Shown here: positions 16,493 to 24,908 of the stretch, in pieces
Layout: the number at the start of each line of letters is the position of its first letter
Position numbering within the stretch: the first letter of the stretch is position 1
Assembly: GCA_964462675.1 (NCBI GenBank)
Contig: CAYWYS010000013.1
Location: forward strand, 5,867-69,866
Source of the DNA: XN24 sp964462675
Lineage (GTDB): Bacteria > Pseudomonadota > Gammaproteobacteria > Steroidobacterales > XN24
DNA length: 64,000 nt
Direction of reading: 5' to 3'
Made by a program: the position numbers and the translations under genes
The notes under the pieces: generated by a model
Told to the model about the DNA's origin: nothing
What the model saw: only the letters and a program-made list of their open reading frames with translations
Databases searched by the model: none

Positions 16493-18007
16493 GTGGGGCA
16501 GCTGAAGGATTTTCTTGGCCTGCTGATCCACTCGTTCCGCAACTTGCTGCCGATCATCGTCGTGGTATCCGTGTTCCAGTTCCTCGTGATCGGCCAGGTG
16601 CCCGAGGACTGGCTGTCGATGACCATCGGCCTCGGCGTCGTCATCCTCGGCGTGGCGATGTTCCTGCAGGGCCTGGAACTCGGCATCTTCCCGATCGGCA
16701 AGAACCTGTCCAACGAGTTCGCGCGCAAGGGCTCGCTGCCCTTGCTGATGATCTTCGGCTTCTGCCTCGGCTTTGCCGCGGTGATCGCGGAGCCGGCGCT
16801 GATCGCGGTCGCGACCCAGGCGGAAATCATCAGCGAGGGCCGCATCGACAACTGGACGCTGCGCGTGCTCGTGGCCGGCTCGGTCGGGGTGGTGGTCGCG
16901 CTCGGCGTGGTGCGCATCCTGCTCGGTCACGCGCTGCACTGGTACATGATCATCGGCTACATCGTCGTGGTCATCGTCACTTTCTTCGCGCCGGAGGAGA
17001 TCGTCGGCCTCGCCTACGACTCGGGCGGCGTGACCACGAACATCGTCACCGTGCCGCTGATCGCCGCGCTCGGCATCGGCCTGGCGATGTCCTTGCGCGG
17101 CCGCAATGCGCTGATCCACGGCTTCGGTCTCGTCGGGCTCGCGGTCATGGTGCCGATGATCTCGGTGCAGATCTACGGCATCTTCGTCTATAGCTTCGGC
17201 GAGGCCCGCGAGGTCGCCACGGTCGCGGCCGAGGCGCTCGAACTGGAGTCCACCGAGATCGCCGCCGAGGTTGCCGGCAGCGTGTTCATCGGCATGCTGC
17301 GAGACCTGCTGCTGATGTTTCGCGACGTGCTGCCGATCATCGCGGTGGTGCTGGTATTCCAGTACCTCGTGATCCGCAAGCACATCACCCATGTGCACAT
17401 GGTCATGGTCGGCTTCGTCATGGTCATCGTCGGCCTGTACGCGTTCATCGTCGGCCTGAAGATCGGCCTGTTCCCGATCGGCAAGAGCATGGCCGAGCAG
17501 CTGATCGCGCTCGACGGCTGGCTGTTCGTGTACCTGTTCGCGTTCGCGATCGGCTTTGCGACCACGATGGCGGAGCCCGCGTTGATCGCGATCGGCCAGA
17601 AAGCCGAGGAAGCTGCCCAAGGGCGCCTGGACGGCAACCTGATCCGCCTGCTGGTCGCGGCCGGCGTGGCCATCGGCATCACCATCGGGGTGCACCGCAT
17701 CATCAGCGGGGATTCGATCCATTTCTACGTCATGGGCGGCTACGCCGTCGTGATCCTGCTGACCTTGCTGTCGCCGAAGTACATCGTCGCCCTCGCCTAC
17801 GACCTCGGCGGCGTCACGACCTCCGAGGTTACGGTGCCGCTGATCACCGCGCTGGGCATCGGCCTGGCCACCAATATCGAGGGCCGCAACGTCATGATCG
17901 ACGGCTTTGGCCTGATCGCGTTCGCTTCTATCTTTCCGATAATATCCGTGATGGTTTATGCCATCCTCGTGGAATTCGCCAACCGGCGAAGAGGAATCGC
18001 CCCATGA
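16493..18007 (+). CDS. DUF1538 integral membrane protein, duplicated
   Basis: 504 residues from the GTG at 16493, ten bases after GAGAGGA. It is a tandem duplication: each half has FRNLLPIIVVVSVFQ or FRDVLPIIAVVLVFQ, then GIFPIGK or GLFPIGK, AEPALIA, and a GGVTT segment followed by VTVPLI-ALGIGLA. About 14 transmembrane segments are expected, with the inverted-repeat look of a secondary transporter. DUF1538 has no established substrate to my knowledge. The stop overlaps the start of a P-II-like gene by four bases, and a CBS gene follows, so the transporter is probably ligand-regulated. Confidence 0.9.
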   Translation: MGQLKDFLGLLIHSFRNLLPIIVVVSVFQFLVIGQVPEDWLSMTIGLGVVILGVAMFLQGLELGIFPIGKNLSNEFARKGSLPLLMIFGFCLGFAAVIAEPALIAVATQAEIISEGRIDNWTLRVLVAGSVGVVVALGVVRILLGHALHWYMIIGYIVVVIVTFFAPEEIVGLAYDSGGVTTNIVTVPLIAALGIGLAMSLRGRNALIHGFGLVGLAVMVPMISVQIYGIFVYSFGEAREVATVAAEALELESTEIAAEVAGSVFIGMLRDLLLMFRDVLPIIAVVLVFQYLVIRKHITHVHMVMVGFVMVIVGLYAFIVGLKIGLFPIGKSMAEQLIALDGWLFVYLFAFAIGFATTMAEPALIAIGQKAEEAAQGRLDGNLIRLLVAAGVAIGITIGVHRIISGDSIHFYVMGGYAVVILLTLLSPKYIVALAYDLGGVTTSEVTVPLITALGIGLATNIEGRNVMIDGFGLIAFASIFPIISVMVYAILVEFANRRRGIAP

Positions 18008-18351
18008 AGTTTGCACTGCTCGTAGCAATCGTCGCAGAAGAACTGGAAGAGAAGGCCATCGAGGTCGCCCGCCACGCGGGGGCCGGTGGCATGACCATTC
18101 TCAGTGCGCGCGGCACCGGCGCGGAGGAAAAGAAAACCTTCTTCGGGCTGACCTACCAGGGCGCCCAGACGATGCTGATCTGCATCATGGAAAAGAAGCT
18201 TTCGCTGGTGGTCATGAAAGCGCTCACCGAGGACCTGGAACTGAAAACGCACTCCAAGGGCGTGGTCTTCACGGTCCCGCTGGAGCACCTCGCCGGCATC
18301 GACAACCGGCAGATCGAGAGCTTCGCCGAACAGATCCGGGACAACATCTGA
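18004..18351 (+). CDS. P-II-like regulatory protein
   Basis: 115 residues, resembling the GlnB/GlnK ferredoxin-like fold: an N-terminal strand (KFALLVAIV), a helix with AIEVARHAGAGG, a T-loop-like region with GTGAEEKKTFFGLTYQ, and VVFTVPLEHLAGI near the C-terminus. The canonical T-loop tyrosine context of GlnB is not evident, so uridylylation is not predicted. Coupled to the DUF1538 gene by ATGA overlap, it probably binds and gates that membrane protein, as P-II proteins do for AmtB. Confidence 0.82.
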   Translation: MKFALLVAIVAEELEEKAIEVARHAGAGGMTILSARGTGAEEKKTFFGLTYQGAQTMLICIMEKKLSLVVMKALTEDLELKTHSKGVVFTVPLEHLAGIDNRQIESFAEQIRDNI

Positions 18352-18409
18352 GCGCCTTGCTTTCCCGACCCCTTCTTCATTCGATGCTTAACGTATTTCC
18401 GGAGGCAAC

Positions 18410-18820
18410 ATGCTCGTCAAGGACATCATGCAGACCAACGTGGTCACGATCTCACCGCTTGCGACGCTGCGCGATGCGATGGCGAAAATGCGCAGTCGCG
18501 GCGTCAAGTCGCTGGTGGTCGAGCGGCGTGACGAGCACGACGCCTACGGCATCATCACCTACGCCACGATCCTGCGCACGATCGTCGCCGAAGAGGGCGA
18601 CATCGACCTGATCAACGTCTACGACGTGTACCGCAAGCCGGTGATCACGGTGCCGCCGAACATGGACGTCAAGTATGTCGCCCGCCTGATGGCACACCAG
18701 CGCCTGAGCCGCGTGGTGGTGCTCGAGACCAGTGAACTCGCCGGCATCATCACGATGAACGACATCGTCGGGGAAGTGCTGGCGATGGCTGACAGCGCCC
18801 ACATCGCCGGCGACGCCTAG
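18410..18820 (+). CDS. Tandem CBS-domain protein
   Basis: 136 residues forming one Bateman module: VKDIMQTNVVTISPLATLRDA begins the first CBS motif, here split as VKDIMQTNVVTISP; YDVYRKPVITVPPNMDV begins the second; and AGIITMNDIVGEVL closes it. CBS pairs bind adenine nucleotides. It starts 58 bases after the P-II gene behind CGGAGGC, in the same direction, and likely belongs to the same operon. Its stop abuts the stop of the convergent DUF481 gene with no gap. Confidence 0.88.
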   Translation: MLVKDIMQTNVVTISPLATLRDAMAKMRSRGVKSLVVERRDEHDAYGIITYATILRTIVAEEGDIDLINVYDVYRKPVITVPPNMDVKYVARLMAHQRLSRVVVLETSELAGIITMNDIVGEVLAMADSAHIAGDA

Positions 18821-19873
18821 TCAGAAGGTGTAGCCGAGGCTGGTGACGATCCCGTAGTCGGTATTCTCGCCCACGTCCGGCGGCCGGTTGTCCCAGGAGC
18901 CGTAGGCGCTGAGCTCGAGGAACAAGTCCTCGACCAGCTCCCGGCGAAACGAGAGGTCGAGGTTGGAACGCACGCGGCCCGCATCCGTGATGCTCGGGAA
19001 CAGTTCCCATGCCGCATTCAGGGTGGTCTTCGGCGAATCGTAGACGAAGTACTCGTAGCTCGTGCTGAAGTAGCCCTCGAGGTTGTTCTCGGCCGCCTCG
19101 TCGCCGGCGCGCTGCTCGTTGACGACGACCGCCCCGCCGACCGCCGCCCACAGCGACTTGTTGGTCTGCGTCAGGAAGCGGCCGTAGCCGCCGCCGAGCA
19201 GCGAGCGCAGGTCGATGCCCAGCTCGTCGTTGCGCTCGAGGCCGCCGATCGCGGCCCAGAACCAGCGTCGCTCCAGCAGGCGCCGGTACTGCGTGCCAAG
19301 CGTCGCGCGCAGGGTGTCGTCGACCTCGTCCTGCGACCTCGAGTACACCGAGCCGCTGAAGCTGAGCTGGGATTCCTCGGCTCGCCGGCGGGCATCGAAG
19401 CTGCCGGTGAGCCCCCGGTTGTTGTTGGTCTTGGCGATGTCCAGGCCGAGGCTGAACGAGCCGTCCCAGCGGTTCGTGACCTTGCCGTCGAGCTTCAGGG
19501 GATCGATCCAGACCACGTCCTGCATCGCCAGGACGCGTTCCCGGTTGCGGTAGCGAACCACCATCTGGCCGTCGGCTTCCGACTCGGTCAGCGCACCGAC
19601 CGAGCGCCGGCCGTCGACCAGCTCGATGACGAAATTGGCCGGGCTCGTGATGCGCAGGATGTCGTCCCACTCGATGTAGACCGTGCCCATGCTGTCGGTG
19701 CTGAGCTGCAGCCGGCCACGCTCGAGTTTCTTGATCTCGCCCGTCGTACGGTCGCCGTTGCGCAGGTGGATGACGTCGGTCTTGGCGGCCTGGGCCGGCC
19801 AGGCCGAGGCCAGGCCGAGCGCCAGTGCCAGCGCGAGCCCGGCACAGCGGGCGACATTGCGAAAGCGAATCAT
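18821..19873 (-). CDS. DUF481 outer-membrane beta-barrel protein
   Basis: 350 residues from the ATG at 19873. A signal peptide (residues 1-29, ending PAQA) is followed by a small N-terminal region with DVIHLRNGDRTTGEIKKLE, as in proteins with an SH3-like beta segment. From about residue 130 come repeated amphipathic strands ending in GIVTSLGYTF, a classic C-terminal barrel strand. DUF481 proteins are outer-membrane proteins with unknown roles. It has its own upstream region of 116 bases and faces the CBS gene. Confidence 0.82.
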   Translation of the reverse strand: MIRFRNVARCAGLALALALGLASAWPAQAAKTDVIHLRNGDRTTGEIKKLERGRLQLSTDSMGTVYIEWDDILRITSPANFVIELVDGRRSVGALTESEADGQMVVRYRNRERVLAMQDVVWIDPLKLDGKVTNRWDGSFSLGLDIAKTNNNRGLTGSFDARRRAEESQLSFSGSVYSRSQDEVDDTLRATLGTQYRRLLERRWFWAAIGGLERNDELGIDLRSLLGGGYGRFLTQTNKSLWAAVGGAVVVNEQRAGDEAAENNLEGYFSTSYEYFVYDSPKTTLNAAWELFPSITDAGRVRSNLDLSFRRELVEDLFLELSAYGSWDNRPPDVGENTDYGIVTSLGYTF

Positions 19874-19989
19874 GCGCGTCGTCCCTGCCTGGCGGTTGCC
19901 GCAACCCGCCAATGATAGGGCAGCTCGACCGCGCGGCGCACGGCGCCGGTGCGCCCCGCTAGTGGCCCGGGCGACCGGCGCGTCGCTGC

Positions 19990-21429
19990 TCAGGAACGGG
20001 CCGCTTTCTTCTTGCGGCGCGCGCGCCTGGGCGCCGGCAGCAGCGCCGCCTCGAGCTCGGCCACGGCGTCCGCCGCGTAGACGGCGATGCGCTGCATGCG
20101 CGGCACCGTGGTGTGACAGGCCGTGAAGCCGAAATTCATCAGGCCCGCATAGCTCTCGCAGGTGATGTTCAGCGCCTGGCCGTGGGTGACGATCGACACC
20201 GGGTAGATCGCGACGAGCTCGGCGCCGCGGAAAAACAGCGGCTTCTCCGGCCCGGGCACGTTCGAGATCGTGACGTTGAACATCGGTCGCGTGCGCCCGC
20301 CGATGCCGGTCAACAACGTGATGATGGTCGGCGACATCAACAGCACGGTGTACTGCATCATGGCTTTCTTCGGCAGGCTCCTGATGTGAGTCTTGCCGTG
20401 CTGCACCGAGGCCTTGATCGCCCGCAAGCGCTCGGCCGGATCCTCGATGTCGGTACCGAGCGTGGCGAGAATGAAGCTGATCGCGTTGCCGCTGCCCTGG
20501 TCGTCGCTGGGCCGCACCGAGACCGGGATGCCGGCTGTCAACGGCTTGTCCGGCAGGCTGTCGCGTTCCAGCAGGTATTTGCGCAGCGCGCCGCCGCAGA
20601 TGGCCAGCACGACGTCGTTCAGCGTGCACTGTCCGGCCGTGGCCAGCGCGCGCAGGCGCTCCAGCGGGAACTGCTGCGTCGCGAAGCGCCGCTTCTCGCG
20701 CACGCGGCCGTTGAGCATCGAGTAGGGCGTGTCGAACGGGATCGCAATGCCCTCATCCGCGTCGCCGATGCGCTTCAGCATCTTGCCGAAGGCGGCCGCC
20801 AGCTGCGGCAGCGTCCTGACCTGCGCGCTCAGTCCCTCGATCGCCGACGCCAGCACGTTGGCCATCGTCGGCGCGGCGCGCGACCGGTGCGGCTTGTTCG
20901 CCCGCCCGTGCCCCAGCGCCCAGAACGGCGGCAGCCGCATGCTCTCGCCCGCATCGGTCGACATCGCGCGCTGCAACAGCAGCATGCCGCTGACGCCGTC
21001 GATCAGCGAGTGGTGGATCTTGATGAAGATCGCGAAGCGGTGGTCCCTGAGGCCCTCGATGATCGTGCATTCCCATGGCGGCCGGCTCAGGTCGATCGGC
21101 GCGCTCTGCAGCAATCCGACCAGCTCGCCGAGCTCGCGCTCGCCGCCCGGCCATGGCAGCGCCGCGTGCCGCACGTGGTACTCCATGTCGATGTCGTCGT
21201 CCTCGACCCAGGACGGCAGGGGATTCTTGGTGAACGGAAAGCGCAGGCGCCGGTTCCACGGCGGCGCGAAATCGCGATGCGCGCGGAAGTCCGCCATCAG
21301 GTCGCGCAGGAAGTCCTTGGGCGCCCCGTCCGGCAGCCGGAACTGCAGCAGCCCGCCGACGTGGTTCGGCGTGGCCCGCGACTCGGTGAAAATCCAGGCG
21401 GTATCGAGCGGGTTGAGCCGGACGCTCAT
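19990..21429 (-). CDS. Wax ester synthase/diacylglycerol acyltransferase
   Basis: 479 residues of the WS/DGAT family. The catalytic HHxxxDG motif appears as KIHHSLIDGVSG near residue 140, and the C-terminal half contains NDVVLAICGGALRKYL, PMFNVTISNVPGP and GQALNITCESYAGLMNFGF. These enzymes join a fatty alcohol or diacylglycerol to an acyl-CoA. The start codon overlaps the stop of the reductase-like gene (ATGA), so both are translated together. The neighbours could supply fatty aldehyde and alcohol, making wax ester formation a reasonable inference. The lysine-rich C-terminal tail may bind membranes or lipid droplets. Confidence 0.88.
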   Translation of the reverse strand: MSVRLNPLDTAWIFTESRATPNHVGGLLQFRLPDGAPKDFLRDLMADFRAHRDFAPPWNRRLRFPFTKNPLPSWVEDDDIDMEYHVRHAALPWPGGERELGELVGLLQSAPIDLSRPPWECTIIEGLRDHRFAIFIKIHHSLIDGVSGMLLLQRAMSTDAGESMRLPPFWALGHGRANKPHRSRAAPTMANVLASAIEGLSAQVRTLPQLAAAFGKMLKRIGDADEGIAIPFDTPYSMLNGRVREKRRFATQQFPLERLRALATAGQCTLNDVVLAICGGALRKYLLERDSLPDKPLTAGIPVSVRPSDDQGSGNAISFILATLGTDIEDPAERLRAIKASVQHGKTHIRSLPKKAMMQYTVLLMSPTIITLLTGIGGRTRPMFNVTISNVPGPEKPLFFRGAELVAIYPVSIVTHGQALNITCESYAGLMNFGFTACHTTVPRMQRIAVYAADAVAELEAALLPAPRRARRKKKAARS

Positions 21430-23543
21430 TCAGTCGCCGTCGTGCCAGCCGCCGCCTTGCGCGTCGTCCTCTTCCTGGCCGCCGGTGCGCGCGTCGCGCC
21501 CGTGCCCTGCCAGGTCTTGCGTGCTTCCTTGGCCAGCGCCACGACCTTGGCGATGTCCGCGTCGGAGTGCACGCCGTTCGCGCCCGAGATCGCCGCCAGC
21601 TTCATGCCGTGCTTGAGGCCCAGCTTGTAGATCTCCTTGACCTTCTCCCACTCGGTGTCGCGGCCGATCGTGAACACTTCGAAGCGCCCCTCCAGCGCCA
21701 GCACGATGGTCTCGGCGAGGCAGGCGTAAATGACGTTCGGGGGCAAGCCGATGTACTTCAGGCCCTTGACCGGCGTCGGCAGCTCGATCTCGCCCGACTC
21801 GATGACCAGCACGTCGGGCCGCTTGGCGACCTCCTCCGGCGGCAGGTCCAGCGGGCGCGCCACGTCGGTGATGACGCAGCCGGGCTTGACCTTGGTGATG
21901 TCGAGGATCTTCTTGCCGGCGCCGGAGGTCGAGGTGACGATCATGTCCATCTCGCCGAGCAGGTCGTCGTAGTCCGTCGCGCAGGTCACCTTGGCGTCCG
22001 GCGTGTCCCGAAGGATCGACGCCTTGAGGCGCTCGAGCTTCTTCATGTCCCGCGCGGCGATGACCACCTCCTCGAAGGCCATGGCCAGCAGCCGGGCGCT
22101 GACCGAGCCGATCGAGCCGGTGGCGCCGATCACCATGGTCTTGGCCATCACGTGCTTGTCGACCGGGTGCAGCTTGATCAGGCCCATCCGCTGCATGGCG
22201 TCGTGCGCGGCCCACAGCGCGCCGGAGGCGGAGTAACTGTTGCCGGTGGTGATGGGGATGCGGGCACGGCGCGCGACGGTGACGCCCGCGTCGCCCACGA
22301 CCTTGGTGAAGGCGCCGAGGCCCATGATCTGGGCGCCGAGCTTCTCCGCCATTCTCGCCGCGGCCAGGAGCCGGCGATAGGTGAACTCGGGGCTGCGCGC
22401 CAGCATTTCCTTGGGCGTGCCGCCGACGGTGATCAGCCAGCCCTCCGCCTCGGCGCCGGTCGGCGAGACGATGTTCTCCATCTTGCAATAGATCATCGGC
22501 GGCAGGTGCGCGGCGAGCGACTCCACCCGGTTCATGACGAACTGCGGCGTGCCCTTCGGCACCGAGAAACCCTTGCGGATGTACTCCTGGCTCAGCGGGT
22601 GGATCACGAAGGCAAAGCGCCGGATGTTGCGGAAGTGCCCGGTCGGGTGCAGCAGGCGCGGCCGGATGTCGAGCTCGTCGATGATCTCGGCCAGGTCGTC
22701 GTCCGACACCACCTCGTGCGCCTTGCGCAGCGTCGCGAGGATCATCGCCTCGATGACGTTGATGCCGACGACGTGCTCGAACAGCTGTGGCGAAACGTCG
22801 ATGACCAGGTTGGCCTCGCAATCCTTGAAGAAGGCGAAGGCCTCGTCGTCGACGGCCGAGGTGATGATCGTCTTGCCGGCCAGGTTGCCGGGCCGGCCGA
22901 CCGCCTTGAGCTCCGCCATCGTCCCGACGACCACGTGCGCCTTGGCCACTTCCCGCACCATCAGCTTGCTCTTGAGGCCGGACAGCGCGCTCTCGAGCAG
23001 CTCGCCGGGCTTGCCCGACAACACCCAGTCGCTGCCCCGCGCGTAGAGCTCCAGCTGCCGGAGCGAGGTCAGCATCTTGGGCGCGCCGGTCTGCGCGAGC
23101 GCGTCGGCAAACTTCAGGTTCGGCGTGTAATCCGACAGCGCCACCGCCATGTCGTAGTTGCGGATGCCGGACAGGAACAGCACCAGGTTGTTGTTGAAGT
23201 AGTTGCCGAGGTGGTTCTGCACGTAGCGCACGGCCCGCACCTGCAACAGCCGCCGCAGCCGCGCGCCGGTGGTGACCGGCACGCGCGTGACCACCTTCAG
23301 GAGCCGCTGCGTCTCCCGGTTGGTCACGGTGTCCTGGCCGACATGGTGGTGGTCGCCGACCTCGCCGAGGCCGATGGCGTCCGCCTTGGCCTGGTGGCGG
23401 CGCATCAGGTCCCAGGCCTTGTTGGTGTCGCCGTCGGCACCGAGGCGCCGGACCTGGAAGGGGTGGCCGAGGAACTCGGTCTCGAACGAGAAATCGCGCT
23501 TGGAAGAACCCAGCGTGACGGTGACGACCTGCTTCGTGCTCAT
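21426..23543 (-). CDS. Large protein with acyl-ACP-reductase-like C-terminal domain
   Basis: 705 residues from the ATG at 23543 (GGAG upstream). The C-terminal part, about residues 360-680, resembles cyanobacterial long-chain acyl-ACP reductase: LGAFTKVVGDAG, ITTGNSYSASGALWAA, the Rossmann motif VIGATGSIGSVSARLLA, VVIAARDMKKLERL, ITDVARPLDLPPE and YACLAETIVLALEGRFE. About 330 N-terminal residues do not belong to that family and I do not recognise them. They include GEVGDHHHVGQDTVTNRE and a stretch resembling nucleotide-binding folds. The last 25 residues are Lys/Arg/Ala-rich. The gene is coupled to the WS/DGAT gene and follows the Fe-ADH gene, so a fatty acyl reductase role is inferred. Confidence 0.72.
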   Translation of the reverse strand: MSTKQVVTVTLGSSKRDFSFETEFLGHPFQVRRLGADGDTNKAWDLMRRHQAKADAIGLGEVGDHHHVGQDTVTNRETQRLLKVVTRVPVTTGARLRRLLQVRAVRYVQNHLGNYFNNNLVLFLSGIRNYDMAVALSDYTPNLKFADALAQTGAPKMLTSLRQLELYARGSDWVLSGKPGELLESALSGLKSKLMVREVAKAHVVVGTMAELKAVGRPGNLAGKTIITSAVDDEAFAFFKDCEANLVIDVSPQLFEHVVGINVIEAMILATLRKAHEVVSDDDLAEIIDELDIRPRLLHPTGHFRNIRRFAFVIHPLSQEYIRKGFSVPKGTPQFVMNRVESLAAHLPPMIYCKMENIVSPTGAEAEGWLITVGGTPKEMLARSPEFTYRRLLAAARMAEKLGAQIMGLGAFTKVVGDAGVTVARRARIPITTGNSYSASGALWAAHDAMQRMGLIKLHPVDKHVMAKTMVIGATGSIGSVSARLLAMAFEEVVIAARDMKKLERLKASILRDTPDAKVTCATDYDDLLGEMDMIVTSTSGAGKKILDITKVKPGCVITDVARPLDLPPEEVAKRPDVLVIESGEIELPTPVKGLKYIGLPPNVIYACLAETIVLALEGRFEVFTIGRDTEWEKVKEIYKLGLKHGMKLAAISGANGVHSDADIAKVVALAKEARKTWQGTGATRAPAARKRTTRKAAAGTTATE

Positions 23544-23571
23544 CGATGTCTCCACAAAAGGGCTTGGCCCG

Positions 23572-24819
23572 TCAGGACCGGATCTTGCGGGCGCGCGGCA
23601 GCACCTTGCGGATCATGCTCTCGCACTGCGCGCGGGTCATGTAGCGCGGCACCGGGTAGCCGGTATGCGCCTCGCGGCAGGCCGCCTCGGCCAGCGCCGG
23701 AATGTCGGCCTCGCGCAACGCGTCGAGGTGCTCGGGAATGCCGAGATCGCGATTCAGCTCGACGACGGCGTCCACGAAGCGCTGTGCCAGCGCCTTGTCC
23801 GGCTCGCGTTCGTGCCCGGCGCCGGCGCGCACCGCCAGCCGCGCCAGCCGGCCGGTGACCGCCGGCATGGAAAACTTCAGCACGTGCGGCAGCATGATCG
23901 CGTTGGCGAGACCGTGCGGCGTGCCGTACTTGCCGCCGAACTGGTGCGAGATGGCGTGCACATAGCCGACGTTGGTGCGCGTGAACGCCAGGCCGGCATA
24001 GGTCGAGGCCAGCGCCATCTGCTCGCGCGCCTCGAGGTTGCCGCCGTCGGTGTAGGCGATGCGCAGGTTCGCGAAGATCAGGCCGACGGCCGACAGCGCC
24101 AGCCCGTCGGTGTGACCGGTGGCCCACTTGCTGAGGAAGGCCTCGACCGCGTGGGTCAGCGCGTCCATGCCGGTGGCGGCCGTCATCGCCGGCGGCAGGC
24201 CCGTCATCAGCACCGGGTCGAGCGCCGCCATGCGCGGCACCAGCCGCGTGTCGACCACCGCGAGCTTGCTCTCGAGTTCGGGGTCAGATACCACCGCGGC
24301 GACCGTGACCTCGGAGCCGGTGCCGGCCGTGGTCGGCACCGCATAGATCGGCAGCGGCGTGCGCAGGCCCTTGAAGTAGCCGGCCAGGCTGCGCAGCGAC
24401 TTGCCGGGATTCGCAATGGCCAGCGCGATGACCTTCGCGGCGTCCATCGACGAGCCGCCGCCGACCGCCACGATCGCGTCGCAACCGTGCTTGCGGCAGA
24501 AGGCGACGCCGCGCTCGACCAGCGGGATCGGCGCATCCGGCGTGATCTCGTCGAACACCACGTACTTCGCGCCGCCCGCGTCGAGCGCGTCGCTCAGGTC
24601 CTTCAGCAGGCCGTACTTCGTCACGAACTCGCCGGTGACGATCAGGATCTTCTTGTGGCCGAAGCCGGCGACGGCGTGCCCGAGCCGTCCGCTCGACCCC
24701 GGCCCGACCAGCAGCGTCGGCTGCGGGATCGGCACGAAGCGCGTCACCAGGCCCGCGCCCCGCATCACGGCCGAGAGCCCCCGGGCGCGTGTCGATTCGG
24801 GAATCAGGTCAAGAATCAC
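23572..24819 (-). CDS. Iron-containing alcohol dehydrogenase
   Basis: 415 residues. Group III alcohol dehydrogenase motifs are VGGGSSMDAAK (nucleotide binding), PTTAGTGSEVT, and the metal ligands in GMDALTHAVEAF and HAISHQFGGKYGTPHGLANAIMLPHV, here spread over the histidines of HAISHQ and TPHG. It should interconvert an alcohol and aldehyde with NAD(P)H. It lies 28 bases upstream of the reductase-like gene on the same strand; with WS/DGAT the three could run acyl chain to aldehyde to alcohol to ester. The alcohol substrate is not shown by the sequence. Confidence 0.88.
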   Translation of the reverse strand: MILDLIPESTRARGLSAVMRGAGLVTRFVPIPQPTLLVGPGSSGRLGHAVAGFGHKKILIVTGEFVTKYGLLKDLSDALDAGGAKYVVFDEITPDAPIPLVERGVAFCRKHGCDAIVAVGGGSSMDAAKVIALAIANPGKSLRSLAGYFKGLRTPLPIYAVPTTAGTGSEVTVAAVVSDPELESKLAVVDTRLVPRMAALDPVLMTGLPPAMTAATGMDALTHAVEAFLSKWATGHTDGLALSAVGLIFANLRIAYTDGGNLEAREQMALASTYAGLAFTRTNVGYVHAISHQFGGKYGTPHGLANAIMLPHVLKFSMPAVTGRLARLAVRAGAGHEREPDKALAQRFVDAVVELNRDLGIPEHLDALREADIPALAEAACREAHTGYPVPRYMTRAQCESMIRKVLPRARKIRS

Positions 24820-24908
24820 GGGAAACCTCGGGCGCGTTGCGGCTCACCAGTATAAGGTCAACGTCGCCCGTTTTGCTGCGGCCGGCCGCTTTGCTGCAGC
24901 GCGGAAAA

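Noticed and set aside
16490..18028. Long open frame opposite the DUF1538 gene
   Set aside because: Its composition is extremely Asp/His/Arg/Gln-rich with no fold or start signal; it mirrors the hydrophobic codons of the membrane protein.
24272..24290. GGGGTCAGAT sequence inside the Fe-alcohol dehydrogenase gene
   Set aside because: It encodes VSDPELE at a position where this enzyme family commonly has SDPE-like residues, so codon bias explains the match better than a repeat insertion. The shared stretch with the 27216 copy is 19 bases, so some doubt remains.
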